Part shown: positions 1 through 11,584 of the stretch, piece by piece
Layout: every line of letters starts with the position of its first letter
How positions within the stretch are numbered: position 1 is the stretch's first letter
NCBI GenBank assembly: GCA_008704415.1
Contig: VXIS01000026.1
Span: 204,673 to 268,672, forward strand
DNA from: Sphaerosporella brunnea
Taxonomy: Eukaryota > Ascomycota > Pezizomycetes > Pezizales > Pyronemataceae
Direction: 5' to 3'
DNA length: 64,000 nucleotides
Notes under the pieces: model-generated
The model's database searches: none
What the model saw: only the letters and a program-made list of their open reading frames with translations
Told to the model about the DNA's origin: nothing
Made by a program: the position numbers and the translations under genes

Positions 1-3000
1 CCCAAAGCCTCTATTCCACGTCGCCCATCCTCCGTCTCCATTGCCAGGATGGTTCGCACAGCCAGGTTACCATCAAGCAAGCCACTCGTTCACGCACAAT
101 CCCGATCGCGCCGTCGGGGATGCCTCCCACAAAGAACCGCCGGCTATCGCTGGACACTCTCATCCGCCTTGGGAGTCTATTCTTTTCGTCATGGTACACG
201 CATTATGCCCCCGATGGCACGAGACGGCGTCCATATAACGCCAACCGTTGAACTCCCACCTCTGCAGGGCACAATGGGTTGCAACCCTGCCGTCCTGACT
301 GTATTCGCGCTTAAAAACAGTGATCGCGGATATGCCGCTGAGTGTCCCATTGTTGTGAACCTGGACTCACAGCAGCCCCTACATGCTTCCAACTGTTGTG
401 GGCCAACACCATCCACGATGAGGCTGTCTCTGGTCACTGTTCAGTGTCCGTGCGTCTGTTTCAATCGCCGCATCCCTTATAGAGTACGGCAGCATGCAAC
501 CGCGTACGGCAGAGGGGCACCGCCTCCCCGGGTTCTCCCGGGCACCATGAGACTGCTGTAGTTAGGCTTCAGACTCCCTTGGAATCCCATGGCCTCCGTC
601 CCGCCGGCCCGTAGCCATACCCTCACCGACCTATTCCCGGTGCCTACAACCATCCTCTCACCGCGTGCGCTCAGCTTACCGGTCCTTGAGGAACTATTGC
701 CACTTCACGCCAAGCGCCATTTCTTAGTACAAATTTTGCGGTGGACAATAGGGAGCTCATTGTTCAGAGAAACACCATGCTCCGTCGCGGTTGTAACTAC
801 CTTCAGCCGCCCCCGCCCCCCCACACGCACCCGTGCCACATGCCCAACCCCACCCCAGCCAGCACCCGAGCACCGAACGTACCCGTATGTCCTCGCAGCC
901 TCCCCTTCCGCCCGCCTGGTGGCTCCCTGCCCCCCGCAGACATGCGCTGCGCAACAACACATTTCAAGGCACGTGGACATCTTCGGGCGCAGGTCCCGGG
1001 CTCCGTCGGTGGGGGTGTTTCCACGAATACAAGGGCGAGCCAGAGCGAAAGGTAAGCAAACGCGCCATGTGACCGAGCCCGTACGACGGCGAAACAGACG
1101 CAACCAGCTCGACGGCGTATCGAGGAGACGACGGCCACATGCGCCATTGTCTGATGGAGTCGGCGACTGGGACCTTCGTCATGTGTCGGTATCGGAAAAC
1201 ATCGGGGGAGACGTAGCGCATCTAAACCGCCATCACATAGCGAGGTTACCCACATCGATTGGCCCGAGTTACGGCCGGCGTACAATGGGGCACGGAACGG
1301 GCTGAGGTATTGTATATCAACGAAGAAGGGTAATATGCTCCGGCGCAGTAGGCCTGGATCGTTCTCGTTGTCGCCGGAGTCTTTGGGTTGCTGTTTGCGC
1401 CCAAGGAGTGACCGTAGAACTGCTTGATCCGAGACTTTTTGATGATCCGCTCGATTGCTTTACCCATAGGGCGGCTTACACTCACGGCCGAAGTTGGTGG
1501 TCGGTAGCATGCCAGGCGGTACTCGGAGTTGTTGAGCAGTACTCAACCGCCGCCGACGAGACGGATATCGACTCCTAGGGACGTGTACGCTGCGTGTCTT
1601 TGCTTTGCGGGGCCAACCGGGAAGCATGATCCGAGCAGCTCGTGGCCGCACTTGCCGGTGTGGCCCCAGCAGCAGCGGAAGTGTAATTGCATGTTTTTCG
1701 ACGCGTCGTCTTTGTTTAGCAGAGGCTCCAGGCCGCGGTTGGTGGTGGGCGTATTGGGAGCGGCTTTCAAGCGTGCTTTGAGCACTTTACGTGATGGCTG
1801 TGAGAGTTGGTTCGTTCCGAGTGCTCCCCGCCGGGCTCAACGTCGTCGCCAAGGTTAACTATCTACAAGCCAGCCAGGGCGAGGGTAAGCCTGGGTGGTA
1901 GGCAGTGTTCACGCCTCTGTTGCTCGGAGGCTGGTTTTCTTCTGCCGCCTCTACCCTCCCACTGTCGCCTGCTGTTTTTGACAGTTTCTGGCTGCGGCAT
2001 AGTTCAGTTAAACCCTTGCCCTTACGCTGAGAATATGCAATTTAGGCAGCACACGGCTTACAGCCACCTGAACGGCAACCCGGATGCCCGATTGGTTCAT
2101 TTTGGATCCTACACGTTTGTAGCCCTGGCATCGCAAAGTATTCGCTGCGGCCCTCCAAGAGTTTCCGTCAATGTTGGATGGATAACAGTGATGGTTGTGT
2201 GAGAGGGTAGGTCCACACCAACCGTGCTTCGTGTTCAATTTCATGACCAGTAAAAATACGAAGCGCCGATACTGCGATGATAAAACAATCGCAGATTCTT
2301 GACCATCTAAGGAATCAGCCAAGACGCATGAATTTCGACAGTTGAACGGGTTTGTGAAATTTGCCCGGTAGCATCGCTGTCTGTGGTAACAACGGGACTA
2401 GGTCATACAACCACGGCAGTCAAAAGGGTAAGATTAGTCATTGATTCATCATCTCAATCAATGTCGCTCGCTCACGGATGCTCTAACAATGTCGGCTGCT
2501 GTTCTCTCCTGTATTCCATGCACGCTCCGTTGGTCTCGAAGAGGGTTCAAAACATTTCAATTGCGGAGTACGCCGCAGACACGGTTGCCCTCACATTCCT
2601 ACAGACACAATCGACGATCATCCTACTCCTGTCATAATATCCCACCCCCGCCCCCCCAATACACCCCCTCTTGGTCAAAGCAGCGCGCGATGCCAGCGAA
2701 CCGTTTTCCAGACCTGCTGGAATGTACCCGACCTTGCGCCTTATCAAGCACTCGCCACGCGCATAATTACGACGCCAGGTCCCCTCGAGCCAGCGCGCAG
2801 ACAACGTTTTCTCTCAGATATATATGTCACCGGCAACCTATTGACGCCCGCATATCAAGTTCGCGCCTGAGGCTGATATTCGATGCTTCGTACACTCTGA
2901 GATGCGGCACACCTACCGGAACACTCGCCGCTGTTCGAGTGTAACGTTTTTGTTGACCGTTATGATCAAACTCGATCAGCCTGCTACCTCAAAGCGGCCG

Positions 3001-4146
3001 GTGTGCAATTCATCTTCATTTGTGATGTCCTGCAATTACGCGCCTATGATATGCCACTATCGCATCATCATGAACTCGCGTTTTCCAAATCTACCTATGC
3101 TTCACTGAGTGGCTGATGAATCAATCACCGCACAGCGAGTGGGCAATTCCAAGCGTCTGCTCACACGGTGGGTAAGGATTCCACCGATACTGCGCACCGG
3201 ACCGGGCCCAGCGACGTTTTCAGTATCCAAGAATCGATGGCGTCTGCAGCCTGCACTGCGGTTCCGCTTCGTACCGCGGTTGACAACACCGAATCGTCAC
3301 ATCGCGTGGGTCTTGAATCTGCAAATCCGCCGTTGAGGTTGCCTGCTCGTTGTATCCCTTCAGCCTGCACATACAGCTCAGCTACGCCAACGACCGATGG
3401 CTACTCCATGGGCCTGACTCTGTCGCAAAGCAACATGTTCAGATGCTCCAATTTGGAATGCTTGACCTGCATCCCGGTGATTCCCGACACCGTATGGTGA
3501 GTCCAAATACGGGAAGCCGAATAATACCAGACCACAGTGGTCATAACTCATCTTTCCTGGAGCGCGAAGCGGGATCCTACGCTTCGCGAGTTGGTCACTT
3601 CGCCGGCAAGCAAGTGATGATAGGAGTCCGCTGATGTGGCAGGCTCCGTTGGAACCGGTAACCTGACGCGGGAGGTGGAATCCCTTACAGCATACAACTA
3701 ACCCGGGCAAGATAGCCTGCCAGGATGCGATTGTGCAGCTGGCCATCTCGACACCATCTGCTGGACCTGTACATCCAAGCACCGACAGCCACATCGTCGC
3801 CCGGCCTGGTTGCAAGGTGTGCTTCCGGAGAGTGTCTTTACATCATTCCATGCCCGTCTTCACCAACCTGCGAGCTGCATGTAGAGTTGCGCGCACACAT
3901 TCTTGCAGGGCTCAAACATTCCAACAGCCTTCAGCGTGTACATGGTTGACACGCTTGATTGCACGCGAATATGTCATCGTCCTTCTTCCGGTCCAGCAAC
4001 TGCTGACCACGGGGAACCCATATCAACTGTTGACATGCATCAATCATCATTGGGGGTTGGAGGAGTCCCAAAAGTGTGATGTTACTCCTTGTGGGGCTGC
4101 ATGCGGGAATTGTGTTGTGGCGGCGGGCGGTTACATGACGCTCGTC
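1..4146. other. No recognisable gene
   Basis: I recognise no gene or mobile element here. The longest open stretch is a plus-strand frame at 589-1305 (238 codons). It runs through C-rich low-complexity DNA near 805-850 and overlaps equally long antisense frames, so it carries no coding signal I trust. Another C-rich tract lies near 2640-2665. Frames at 3168-3634 (+) and 3378-3815 (-) overlap one another and match no family I know. This is probably old, decayed repeat sequence, but I cannot show that. Confidence 0.4.
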
Positions 4147-4860
4147 TAGGGATGCGCTGCACTTTCAACCTGCACCTGGGCTAGTGTGGAGTTGCCTGGC
4201 GGCATGTGAGTGATTCAGCGCGATTCTGCATCGAGAAGGCATTTTGTATAGAGTAAGCTTGCAACCGCCACAAAAATTCCTCTAAAAATGCATCACAGTT
4301 CAACGCATTTTGAGATAGCTTATACTATCAACGACTCATTCTTCGTGTTGATCCTGGTCCAAGATGGCTGCCGCCACTCGCTGCTGGGACGTGTGGACTT
4401 TATTTTCATATCCTGCCATGCCGTCACTATCTTCGATGCTGTAAGAATCCATGATTTTTGTCTTAATTGGCAACATGTCCCACACATGTTCGAAGAGCTG
4501 GTAGTGAATAGGAGCAATTTCGCACCGTGTCAACCTTTGGGCGGACACATACATCCTCGATTGGGTTCAGTTCAGCCTCGCATTTTGGTTGAAGAGTAAT
4601 ACAGTGTCTGTGTCTGTCAATTGCATTTCCAACCATACACTTTCGCGCCCGGAAGGCTGGGTTTTTTCGCGGCTGCAGCCCTGCATGCAAGTGGATCGCA
4701 TTCAATCAGCATTCTCTCGTTCCACAGTCCACGCTCCTGCAGAATGATTGCTGCTCCTTTAGCTTCTCCGGTGGGAAGAACCATGAGTTGTTCTAATTCT
4801 GGTTGATCATCGTTGCTGCACGCATAAGCGGCTGGTTTCCTCCGGATGCACATTTATATT
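4147..4860 (-). pseudogene. Decayed C-terminal copy of the Tc1/mariner-superfamily DDE transposase
   Basis: Minus-strand frames at 4320-4853 align with the C-terminal third of the intact transposase at 27035-28951. They share the block around QERGLW, the RNCSYSLPALRT block, a LNPIE motif at the catalytic glutamate site, and the terminal RVAAAILD. The match jumps between frames, so the copy is dead. At 4149 a sequence resembling the 50-bp terminal inverted repeat of the intact element begins directly after a TA dinucleotide (4147-4148), so the 3' end of the element survives. I found no opposite terminus, nor either catalytic aspartate region, so the copy looks truncated at its 5' end. Confidence 0.75.
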
Positions 4861-5262
4861 AGCAATCCTGGGAGCGTATGCTTGGCAGATACAGTAAGGT
4901 GTCGTATTTTTGAAAATAAACAGAGTCTCGCAGCCAGGAAAGGCAAGGTTGAACATGGGGATAGCTATATCTTTGTTCCGAGGATCATCGAAATCATGTC
5001 AAAGCAGTCGGAGGTGGGCAAGCAACCAGGAGGATCCAGATACATAAAACTGTGGCTGTAGAGCTGCAGAATACATTGACCGTTGCTAGAGTATGTCCAT
5101 GAGTCAGCTCCAACTAGTGAACGAACTTGACTGCTTACTCCCTTAAGCCAACCGCACTTGAGACTCCGAGTCAAGCGTATCTGAGCTGCTAGGGGGCGGC
5201 GGTCGATCATTTGCATGGCTGTCACTTGTGTTTTGCTTTATTTGCGGGGATCGCTCTTTCTC

Positions 5263-5844
5263 CTATGCCTGTGCCTTCGGATCCCATACTAAAGGTAGTG
5301 CAGTTGGAGTTAGAACTGCAATGGCGAACATAGAGGCAGACTGAGTGATGGCCATAAGCTCCAGATTCGTCAGCCCGGCGCGCCACTGGATCAAACTGGC
5401 GCGGCGGCTGAATTCACAATCGAAGCGCACAGCTTCAAGTGCGAGCCCGCAAGTGAGGTCCCCATCCGTGTCAATCAGCGTTGGTGTATGATTCGTGGGC
5501 AGAAAGTCGTTGAAACCACGCTGTATATGTTGACATATAATTGCAGTCCAGTCTTCTCCATGGAAATGATTCGGCGAGCAATGCACTGCCGCTGGCAACC
5601 GACTCAGTCCAATAAAGAACACAAGTACACGGCTCTGTCGAGGCGGTCTCCAGATCTTAAGCACTGCACGAGGTCCCTTTAATTGCTTAATCGGGATATT
5701 TGTGAGCGGGCAGGATAACTCAGTGACGAACGACGCATACCCGATTTTTGTCAAAACGACTATCGTTAGGGTCGTAAAGAGCTTCCAGTATTTTCGAGGA
5801 CCAGTTGGTCGTACCGGCAAGAAGCCTGCAGCCAGTACGTACAA
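5263..5844 (-). CDS. Hypothetical protein with hydrophobic segments (partial)
   Basis: This is a 193-codon minus-strand open frame ending in TAG. It has a hydrophobic stretch near residues 22-40 (KLFTTLTIVVLTKIGYASF), a second near 70-85, and another close to the C terminus. The middle contains a polar block with HTPTLIDTDGDL. There is no ATG near the 5' end, and the frame is open upstream to a TGA a few codons before, so a first exon would have to lie toward 5.9-6.4 kb, where a miniature transposon sits at 6034-6177. I do not recognise a family. It could be an exon of a membrane protein, a decayed gene, or a chance open frame. Confidence 0.3.
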   Translation of the reverse strand: MYVLAAGFLPVRPTGPRKYWKLFTTLTIVVLTKIGYASFVTELSCPLTNIPIKQLKGPRAVLKIWRPPRQSRVLVFFIGLSRLPAAVHCSPNHFHGEDWTAIICQHIQRGFNDFLPTNHTPTLIDTDGDLTCGLALEAVRFDCEFSRRASLIQWRAGLTNLELMAITQSASMFAIAVLTPTALPLVWDPKAQA

Positions 5845-6033
5845 TAAGAACGACGATGTTTCTATCGTGCGGTTTCAGGAAAGTATGACCGCGCTGTCGG
5901 TGGTGGGCACGGGGTGATCAAATCACGTATCGGCACGCACCTTGTCAGTGCCATTCTCTTTGACAACTCCCTCTGGCCTCGCTTCGTGGTGTTCATCATC
6001 GTTGGACACGCCGATGAATTTGTGTTGCAGAAT

Positions 6034-6177
6034 AGGGCGGCTCAGACAGGCGTTTATATTTTTTTCGACGTTTCTGGATTTAAGGCCAGTGTCGGCGTCA
6101 AATGGCTTACAGACATCGATAAACAGCCGGTTGAAAATTCGGATATCAAAGTCAAAAACGCCCGTCTGAGCGGCCCT
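6034..6177. mobile_element. Miniature inverted-repeat element, copy 1 (144 bp)
   Basis: The 144-bp element starts AGGGCGGCTCAGACAGGCGT and its reverse complement starts AGGGCCGCTCAGACGGGCGT, giving terminal inverted repeats of at least 20 bp. The flanking trinucleotides are AAT (6031-6033) and GAT (6178-6180), an imperfect 3-bp duplication. Copy 2 at 6991-7134 has the same length and nearly the same interior. It encodes no transposase; the open frames crossing it on both strands are by-products. A 3-bp duplication would fit PIF/Harbinger or CACTA-type mobilisation, but no autonomous partner is visible here. Confidence 0.85.
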
Positions 6178-6987
6178 GATAGGATACGTGCCCATGATTG
6201 AGCAATCGGGCCGCGCAATGCAGAGACAGGTAGCGATTAAACGACTTCCAAGTTTGGACTCGCAATCCAGAAAGCCGATTGTGTGTCTGATCCCGGTGTC
6301 GCACCTAAGCTGACCCGCACGAGAACGACCTGAATGCCAGCCAGCGTCCCATGATGCGCTTTCAAGCTCTGCGAAGGCCACCCAGCATACCAGTGCCTTT
6401 ACAGCATAATGTCGGCAATCAAATGGGTGGACTAATGCAGCAAATGCCATGGAAAACTGTCTTCTACTCACTCACGCGTAAAGAGACAACAAAGGCGCAG
6501 TTATGCTACGATAATTGCCAACATATTGGGCCAGCGAGTGAGGATTTATCGCTCTTGCATTTGGAATTCGGCGTTGTCCAGCAAATCTCAACACGAATCA
6601 TAATCTTAGACACGTTGTGAAATGGAGGTATGAATACGATTGTTGATTGGCATGCGAGTGATTGTGAAATACACCTTCGTGGGATTGGCTCAGCGTACCT
6701 CAATCGCAAGCCGCTTACTGAATAGTGTTCTCGGTCCATCCCGAGGCCCCTTCGTCACACATCCTGGCGTGCTAGATGGTGGTTGTTTTTATCGGCAAAA
6801 ACTTAAAGTGATACCCATTTTCGCAGCTTTATGGGACATCGCACTGAGTCCGCAGAGGAAGTGTCTTGGCCTTGATGCCCTCGCGTGCAACAAGTGCCAA
6901 AAAAGGGATTATAACGCCTGTCTAGTCACCGTGTTCAGAAGTCCCCCAAGAAGGCCCAGCAAGTGGGTTGTTGGTACACTCATGGCG

Positions 6988-7137
6988 TATAGGGCCTCTC
7001 AGATAGGCGTTTATATTTTTTTCGACGTTTCTGGATTTAAGGCCAGTTTCGGCGTCAAATGGCTTACAGACATCGTTAAACAGCCGTTTGAAAATTCGGA
7101 TATCTAAGTCAAAAACGCCCGTCTGAGCGGCCCTTAT
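6988..7137. mobile_element. Miniature inverted-repeat element, copy 2, with 3-bp target duplication
   Basis: The element proper is 6991-7134 (144 bp), flanked by TAT on both sides (6988-6990 and 7135-7137). It is closely similar to copy 1 along its full length, including the T-rich tract after the left terminus. The left terminus has drifted slightly (AGGGCCTCTCAGATAGGCGT). Confidence 0.88.
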
Positions 7138-9251
7138 CAGGCCCGTGGGACCAGACATTTCCAATCGCCGGAGACCGCGACAGTGCATTCTGACTTAGAT
7201 ACTCATCCGCCAAAATTTGGTAAACCACCGTATCCACCAACAAAACACCTTGACAGCTGCAACTTCCGCAACTCACTGTCTACCCCCCAACCCCTGGTCA
7301 ATCGCCAAATATAGCTGCTGATTCCTCTGCTGGCTGCAACTGCCTCAACAACGGTGGAACGATCATTCCTCCGGCATAATGGCAAATACGTAACCTCGCA
7401 GCACTCCTTGGCGGTTCGCCAAGTACTCGCACATGCAGTGAAAGCCGGTCCAGAAACCTAAAGAGGCAGGGTTTTCCATCATGCCAACATCCTCATATCT
7501 GGAATCCTTTCGGTGACATTGTGGATTCTGACCGTAGGACCTTGGGTCTTGCCACAAGACTGGGCTTTGAGATCGGACCGAGATGGGGAGGCATATTGCA
7601 TCGCGGTGACTAGTGGAAGTTTACCGACGTGGAAGATGTTGTCCCTGGCCACCACCACTATGAACCCCGCTACGCATCACGTGAGGGGGCGGGCTGTCGT
7701 TTTCCTGTCAAGAAGTATACTCAAACCTGCATCGGGTAATATTTTCTGAGTGCGTTGTATAAATCGCGACACTGAATTCACTTGTAGACCCCAATACCGC
7801 TCGAATTCAAACTGGAAACCAGGAATACGTTTTCTGAGGCTGAAACCAACAAAACAGCGCTCGAGCATTCGCAATCGGCGCTACTGTCAGAATCAACAGA
7901 TCGCGATGACCACACCAACGCCGGTATTCGCTACAACAGGAGAAACAATGCCAGCTATTGTCTGATCACGCCGTTGCGAAGACGAAGCCAGAATGTGCGA
8001 CGATGCACGCACGTCTTCCATGATCGAAGTTGCGTATGTCGTCCTCCGATTTCAGCAGCAATACAAGGCCTACAGCCATCCACTCGGCACGGCACACAGC
8101 ACAACTCCAAGGCCCCACAAAGCTCGCCAGAAGCACATGCGGTGAGAACTTGCGCAACCTGTTCGATTTCGTCTTCGAAAGTGTTGGTCAAACGTCTTTG
8201 ATTGTGGTTGTGTTTGCTCGCCCCGTGCAAATGTTCTGCTTTCACAGTTTGCGGGTCGATCATACCCAGATACATTTGTCGGGTGTGCCAGTGGCATTGG
8301 GAATAGTTTATCATTCGCTGCTTCAGGGCTGCGGATGAGACCACAGAGGGCAGGCAAATTGATAGCCTAGCCGCTGTGAAATACGATATGAGCCATGAGA
8401 AGAAATTGCGAACCCCCTTAATGCCGAGCCCCCCTTGCTGAGAATAACGTCGCAGGTATACCCGGTTGCCACCGTTGACGAGAGGTGAAGCGGCAATTTT
8501 TCAACGGGTTCAGGTGCTTCCTGAGCCTACAGTCATGTTGGCGAGCCTATTTTGACATCTCCTCTCTCGTCACGTCCCGTTCGGACGGCTGCATATCTGC
8601 CAATGCTTGTGGACCGCGATTTTTCGAACTCAAGCTTTGGCGCGTGTGCACGTCACGTCGATTTTTCTAGCCTCACTGCTTCAGCTTTGATCGATAAGAT
8701 GGCTGTGGCTTGGACGCGGTAAATAATAGACGGGACAATAGACCGTGTTTTACTGGCGGACAGCACAATCCAACACGTCGGTTCCACTGGCAAAGCCAAC
8801 TCTGAAGGGCAATCAACAGCGTGCGGCGCGCTCAAACCCTTCTTCGTGCGCAACAAGTGAGGAAACTATGCTACAGGTACCTGGTGGTGCTCTCAGATAG
8901 TAGTCGCTCTATGTTGAAACCTTTCTACTTGTTATGTTCGATCCCAGTGGTTGAGAGTTATGGTGTAGATGAGGCTTTCAGTATCTTGGTGAACAGGTGT
9001 GGGCTTGAGCTATGAGACAACATCTCTTAATAGCGATGCACGCGGTGGGCTCAATGGTCCAGTGTGACACTATTGATACTACCTGTACTCAGCACACAAT
9101 CGCTTTGATAGTTTGGATACTTCAGACGTCATCTTTGCTTGCACTCTGGCGATCACTGCGTGTGCCCGCTTTCAATATCTGTGCTGGCCTCAGCGGGCAT
9201 CGGGAGAGTGTTGATTCTACACCAAATTTCCATTTGTTCAACAACTAGTCC
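7138..9251. other. No confident gene
   Basis: I see no recognised domain. The most protein-like stretch is a minus-strand frame at 7955-8344 with a segment containing MYLGMIDPQTVKAEH and a downstream cysteine-rich part, but it lacks a convincing start and matches no family I know. Two GAATTC-rich patches near 7775-7830 have no obvious meaning. Confidence 0.4.
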
Positions 9252-9339
9252 TGCACTACCTAGCCAGCAATCTTCGAGCCTACCCGACCAACCCTTCGGC
9301 ATCCGACAGGCCGCGTCATCATCGAGGAAGACCAGGCTA

Positions 9340-11340
9340 TGGCGGCACTAGTGGCCGTCTGCCACGAATACCCCACAGAGAACCACATTGCTGTGTACTC
9401 AGATGAATCACTCCTAGAGGATGGCCACTGCGGTTTCAGCGCGGTTGCAGGCACCACCGCAAAAATGGAGGATTGGTGCCGCACCTGCGGCCACATAGGC
9501 GACAATAAGGAGGCCTACGATGCAGAACAGTTTGGCATCGCAGCCGGCCTAGAGATGGCCTCACGGAGCGCTCATGTCAGGTCCCGGCTCTGACAAGAAG
9601 CCCCTGCGGTCACCCCTTGTGCCGTGTGCGTCTTTGTGGATGCTCAGACAGCCTTAAGACGTTTAAGCCATGGCGGCCCAGGAGCAGGCCAATGGCTCCT
9701 ACCGGGCATCCACCAGGCCGAAGCCGATCTGTAACAGATTGGATGGGCTGCCGAATATAGATGGGTCCCAGGGCACAAGGGCGTCCCAGGCAACGAGATG
9801 GCCGACCAGATTGCCAAGTCCGCAGCAAGCGACCAACTCGACAGATCACACACTGAGATCACCTCCTTAGCACACATAGGACGCCTGGTCACCAACGCGA
9901 GATCGAAAGACCGAAATGCATGGCTCAGCCAACAGATCAAGGCCAAGTCCTACTACAAGCGCAAGGCAAAATGGGACAAGACCGCAGCAAGAACCCCTAA
10001 GGCCCTGGCATCCCAGTACTACCCGCTCGGCCAGAACAAAGCAGTGTTGCACACGAGACCAGAATTCTCGCCGGGGGTCTCGGTCTCGCGAGTTCTCGGT
10101 TGTTTCGCCAACGTTCAGGCTGCTATGATGCCGTCGCTGTTGTTTCGGGAGGCGTAGGCATAGCCCGGGACCGCAAGGGACTGCAGGGCGCGGCCCGCGG
10201 ATGCCGAAGCAATGAAGTCCGAAAGAGAAGATATCAGATTGACCCATCCCTAAGTCTCCAACACCGGCGGCGATGAGCTTGGCAGTGGGCGTCAGTGAGT
10301 AGTGCTTGGAACTGTGGCCTGGGAACGGAGTACGATGATAGGGAAAGGGAAAGGGTTGAAGCTCGCATCGCCCCCGAGTCTCTGCAGGCCATCATCACGT
10401 TGCGCGCATATTCTAGGGTTTGATTGAGTCGTTGGCAGTGCATAGGGATGCAGTGGAGGTTGAGGAAGTGTTTCTTGGGTTCTTTGTGGCGCGCCGTGTA
10501 CACAAATTGCTATTGTACGGGGATAGTGTCTACAATTCAATTGATGAAAAGGGGTCACGCATGTAAGTGCAACAGGGCCGGCGGGGCTGACGCTTCGCCA
10601 AAACTCCGTTTTCTTTCGCTATTTCATCACCTATTTCATCACCACAGTGGCGGACAGTTGGAGAAGGATTTTCGGGTGGCGGCCGAGGGTCTAGATTTCT
10701 TGTTTCCGTTTGCCGTAGTTTGATAGTTGTCCTTTTCCTGTTGTTTTACCAACGCGGCCCGACGCTCCCCCTCCGGCGTCGGACTAAGACTAAGCTTTAT
10801 CTGCTCTCTCAACCTCATCGTCGTTCAACACGGCCGTCAAGCACCACGTGTAGAATAAGCTAAGTTTGCCCGAAGAGTTCTTATCATGAGACTCTCGTCA
10901 GGTCTCGCCGTGTCTCGCGAAAACGTGGTCATTCTCGGCTAGTCTCACCATTCTCGAGCGGTCTCAGCAGTTCTTGACGTGTCTCGATCATCCTTAGTCT
11001 CGTGTCGTGGTCTCGTGAGCAACATTGGAACAAAGCACCCACGGCCCCATACTTAATGTGGACGGGCCGCAGGACGGACGATAGGTGCTGGTACTGCCGC
11101 AAGGCGCCCCAACAGACATGAGAACACCTCTTCAAGCGGCGCCCGATGTGGCGCAAGGAACAGGATGTTCTCTGGCGAACGGTCAAAATCGTGACAGGTG
11201 GGGAGGACTGTAAAGAAGGGTGGAATGAGACTCCTACGCCTGTCAAGTAAATACTGGTGGACACGCGCTGCACTGAAGCGGTTCTTGCTTTCCTAGGTAG
11301 CACTCAGATTGGCAAGTGGCCGGAGAGACCACAACAATGA
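9340..11340 (+). pseudogene. LINE ORF2 C-terminal remnant: RNase H and zinc knuckle
   Basis: Reading plus-strand frames in order gives the RNase H motifs: AVYSDES (first aspartate), AEQFGIAAGLE (glutamate), VFVDAQTALRRL (aspartate), and WVPGHKGVPGNEMAD (final His and Asp). After a run ending SQYYPLGQNKA the frame continues exactly across the hAT insertion (10042-11035) into APYLMWTGRR, then CWYCRKAPQ, EHLFKRRPMWRKEQ and, at the end, RCTEAVLAFLGSTQIGKWPE before TGA at 11338-11340. The copy is dead: it has a frameshift near 9590, an in-frame stop near 9730, a TGA inside the zinc-knuckle region and a TAA near 11248. The RNase H domain would have acted on RNA-cDNA hybrids during retrotransposition. 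Confidence 0.85.
10034..11035. mobile_element. Non-autonomous hAT-type element (986 bp) nested in LINE A
   Basis: An 8-bp duplication, GAACAAAG, sits at 10034-10041 and 11028-11035. The 986-bp element between them (10042-11027) has terminal inverted repeats: CAGTGTTGCACACGAGACCA on the left and CAATGTTGCTCACGAGACCA on the reverse complement of the right (18 of 20 match). Both ends are enriched in TCTCG/CGAGA motifs, most densely at 10870-11020. Removing the element plus one duplication copy restores the LINE reading frame exactly. An 8-bp duplication and CA(G/A)TG termini are characteristic of hAT transposons. I recognise no transposase inside. Confidence 0.92.
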
Positions 11341-11584
11341 TCCCGGGCCTGTACCTGTCCTCCTTCCTCTCCTTTCTCATTATTCTTCTCTCTGTGCATT
11401 GCTTGTCCTTTCTTTAGTGCGTGGCACGAATTTCCTTGGTGCGAGTCTCATGATCATCACAAGTCACGCCCGTCTGTAGACACCTGAGGTCCAAGGGTAG
11501 ACTTTTCCGTATATAGCCGTATGTCATCACCGCAAGCGGCCGAATACATCATGATTAAAACAAAACAAAATGCACTACCTAGCC

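Larger units (their letters stand above)
9252..11584 (+). mobile_element. LINE A: 5'-truncated non-LTR retrotransposon with 14-bp target duplication
   Basis: A perfect 14-bp direct repeat, TGCACTACCTAGCC, lies at 9252-9265 and 11571-11584. The plus-strand insert (9266-11570) ends in an A-rich tail (ATTAAAACAAAACAAAA) and begins abruptly inside ORF2. These are the marks of target-primed reverse transcription with 5' truncation. It carries an RNase H domain, a zinc-knuckle segment and a short 3' untranslated region with a small CCGC-AA-GCGG hairpin just before the tail. It is split by a hAT-type element at 10042-11027. The order RNase H, zinc knuckle, C-terminal tail fits fungal Tad1-like LINEs. 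Confidence 0.93.

Noticed and set aside
589..1305. Plus-strand 238-codon frame
   Set aside because: It runs through C-rich low-complexity DNA, with overlapping long frames in other phases and no recognisable motif.
6034..7134. Repeated open frame reading KWLTDI...KQP in two places
   Set aside because: It is simply the interior of the miniature element, open on both strands by chance.
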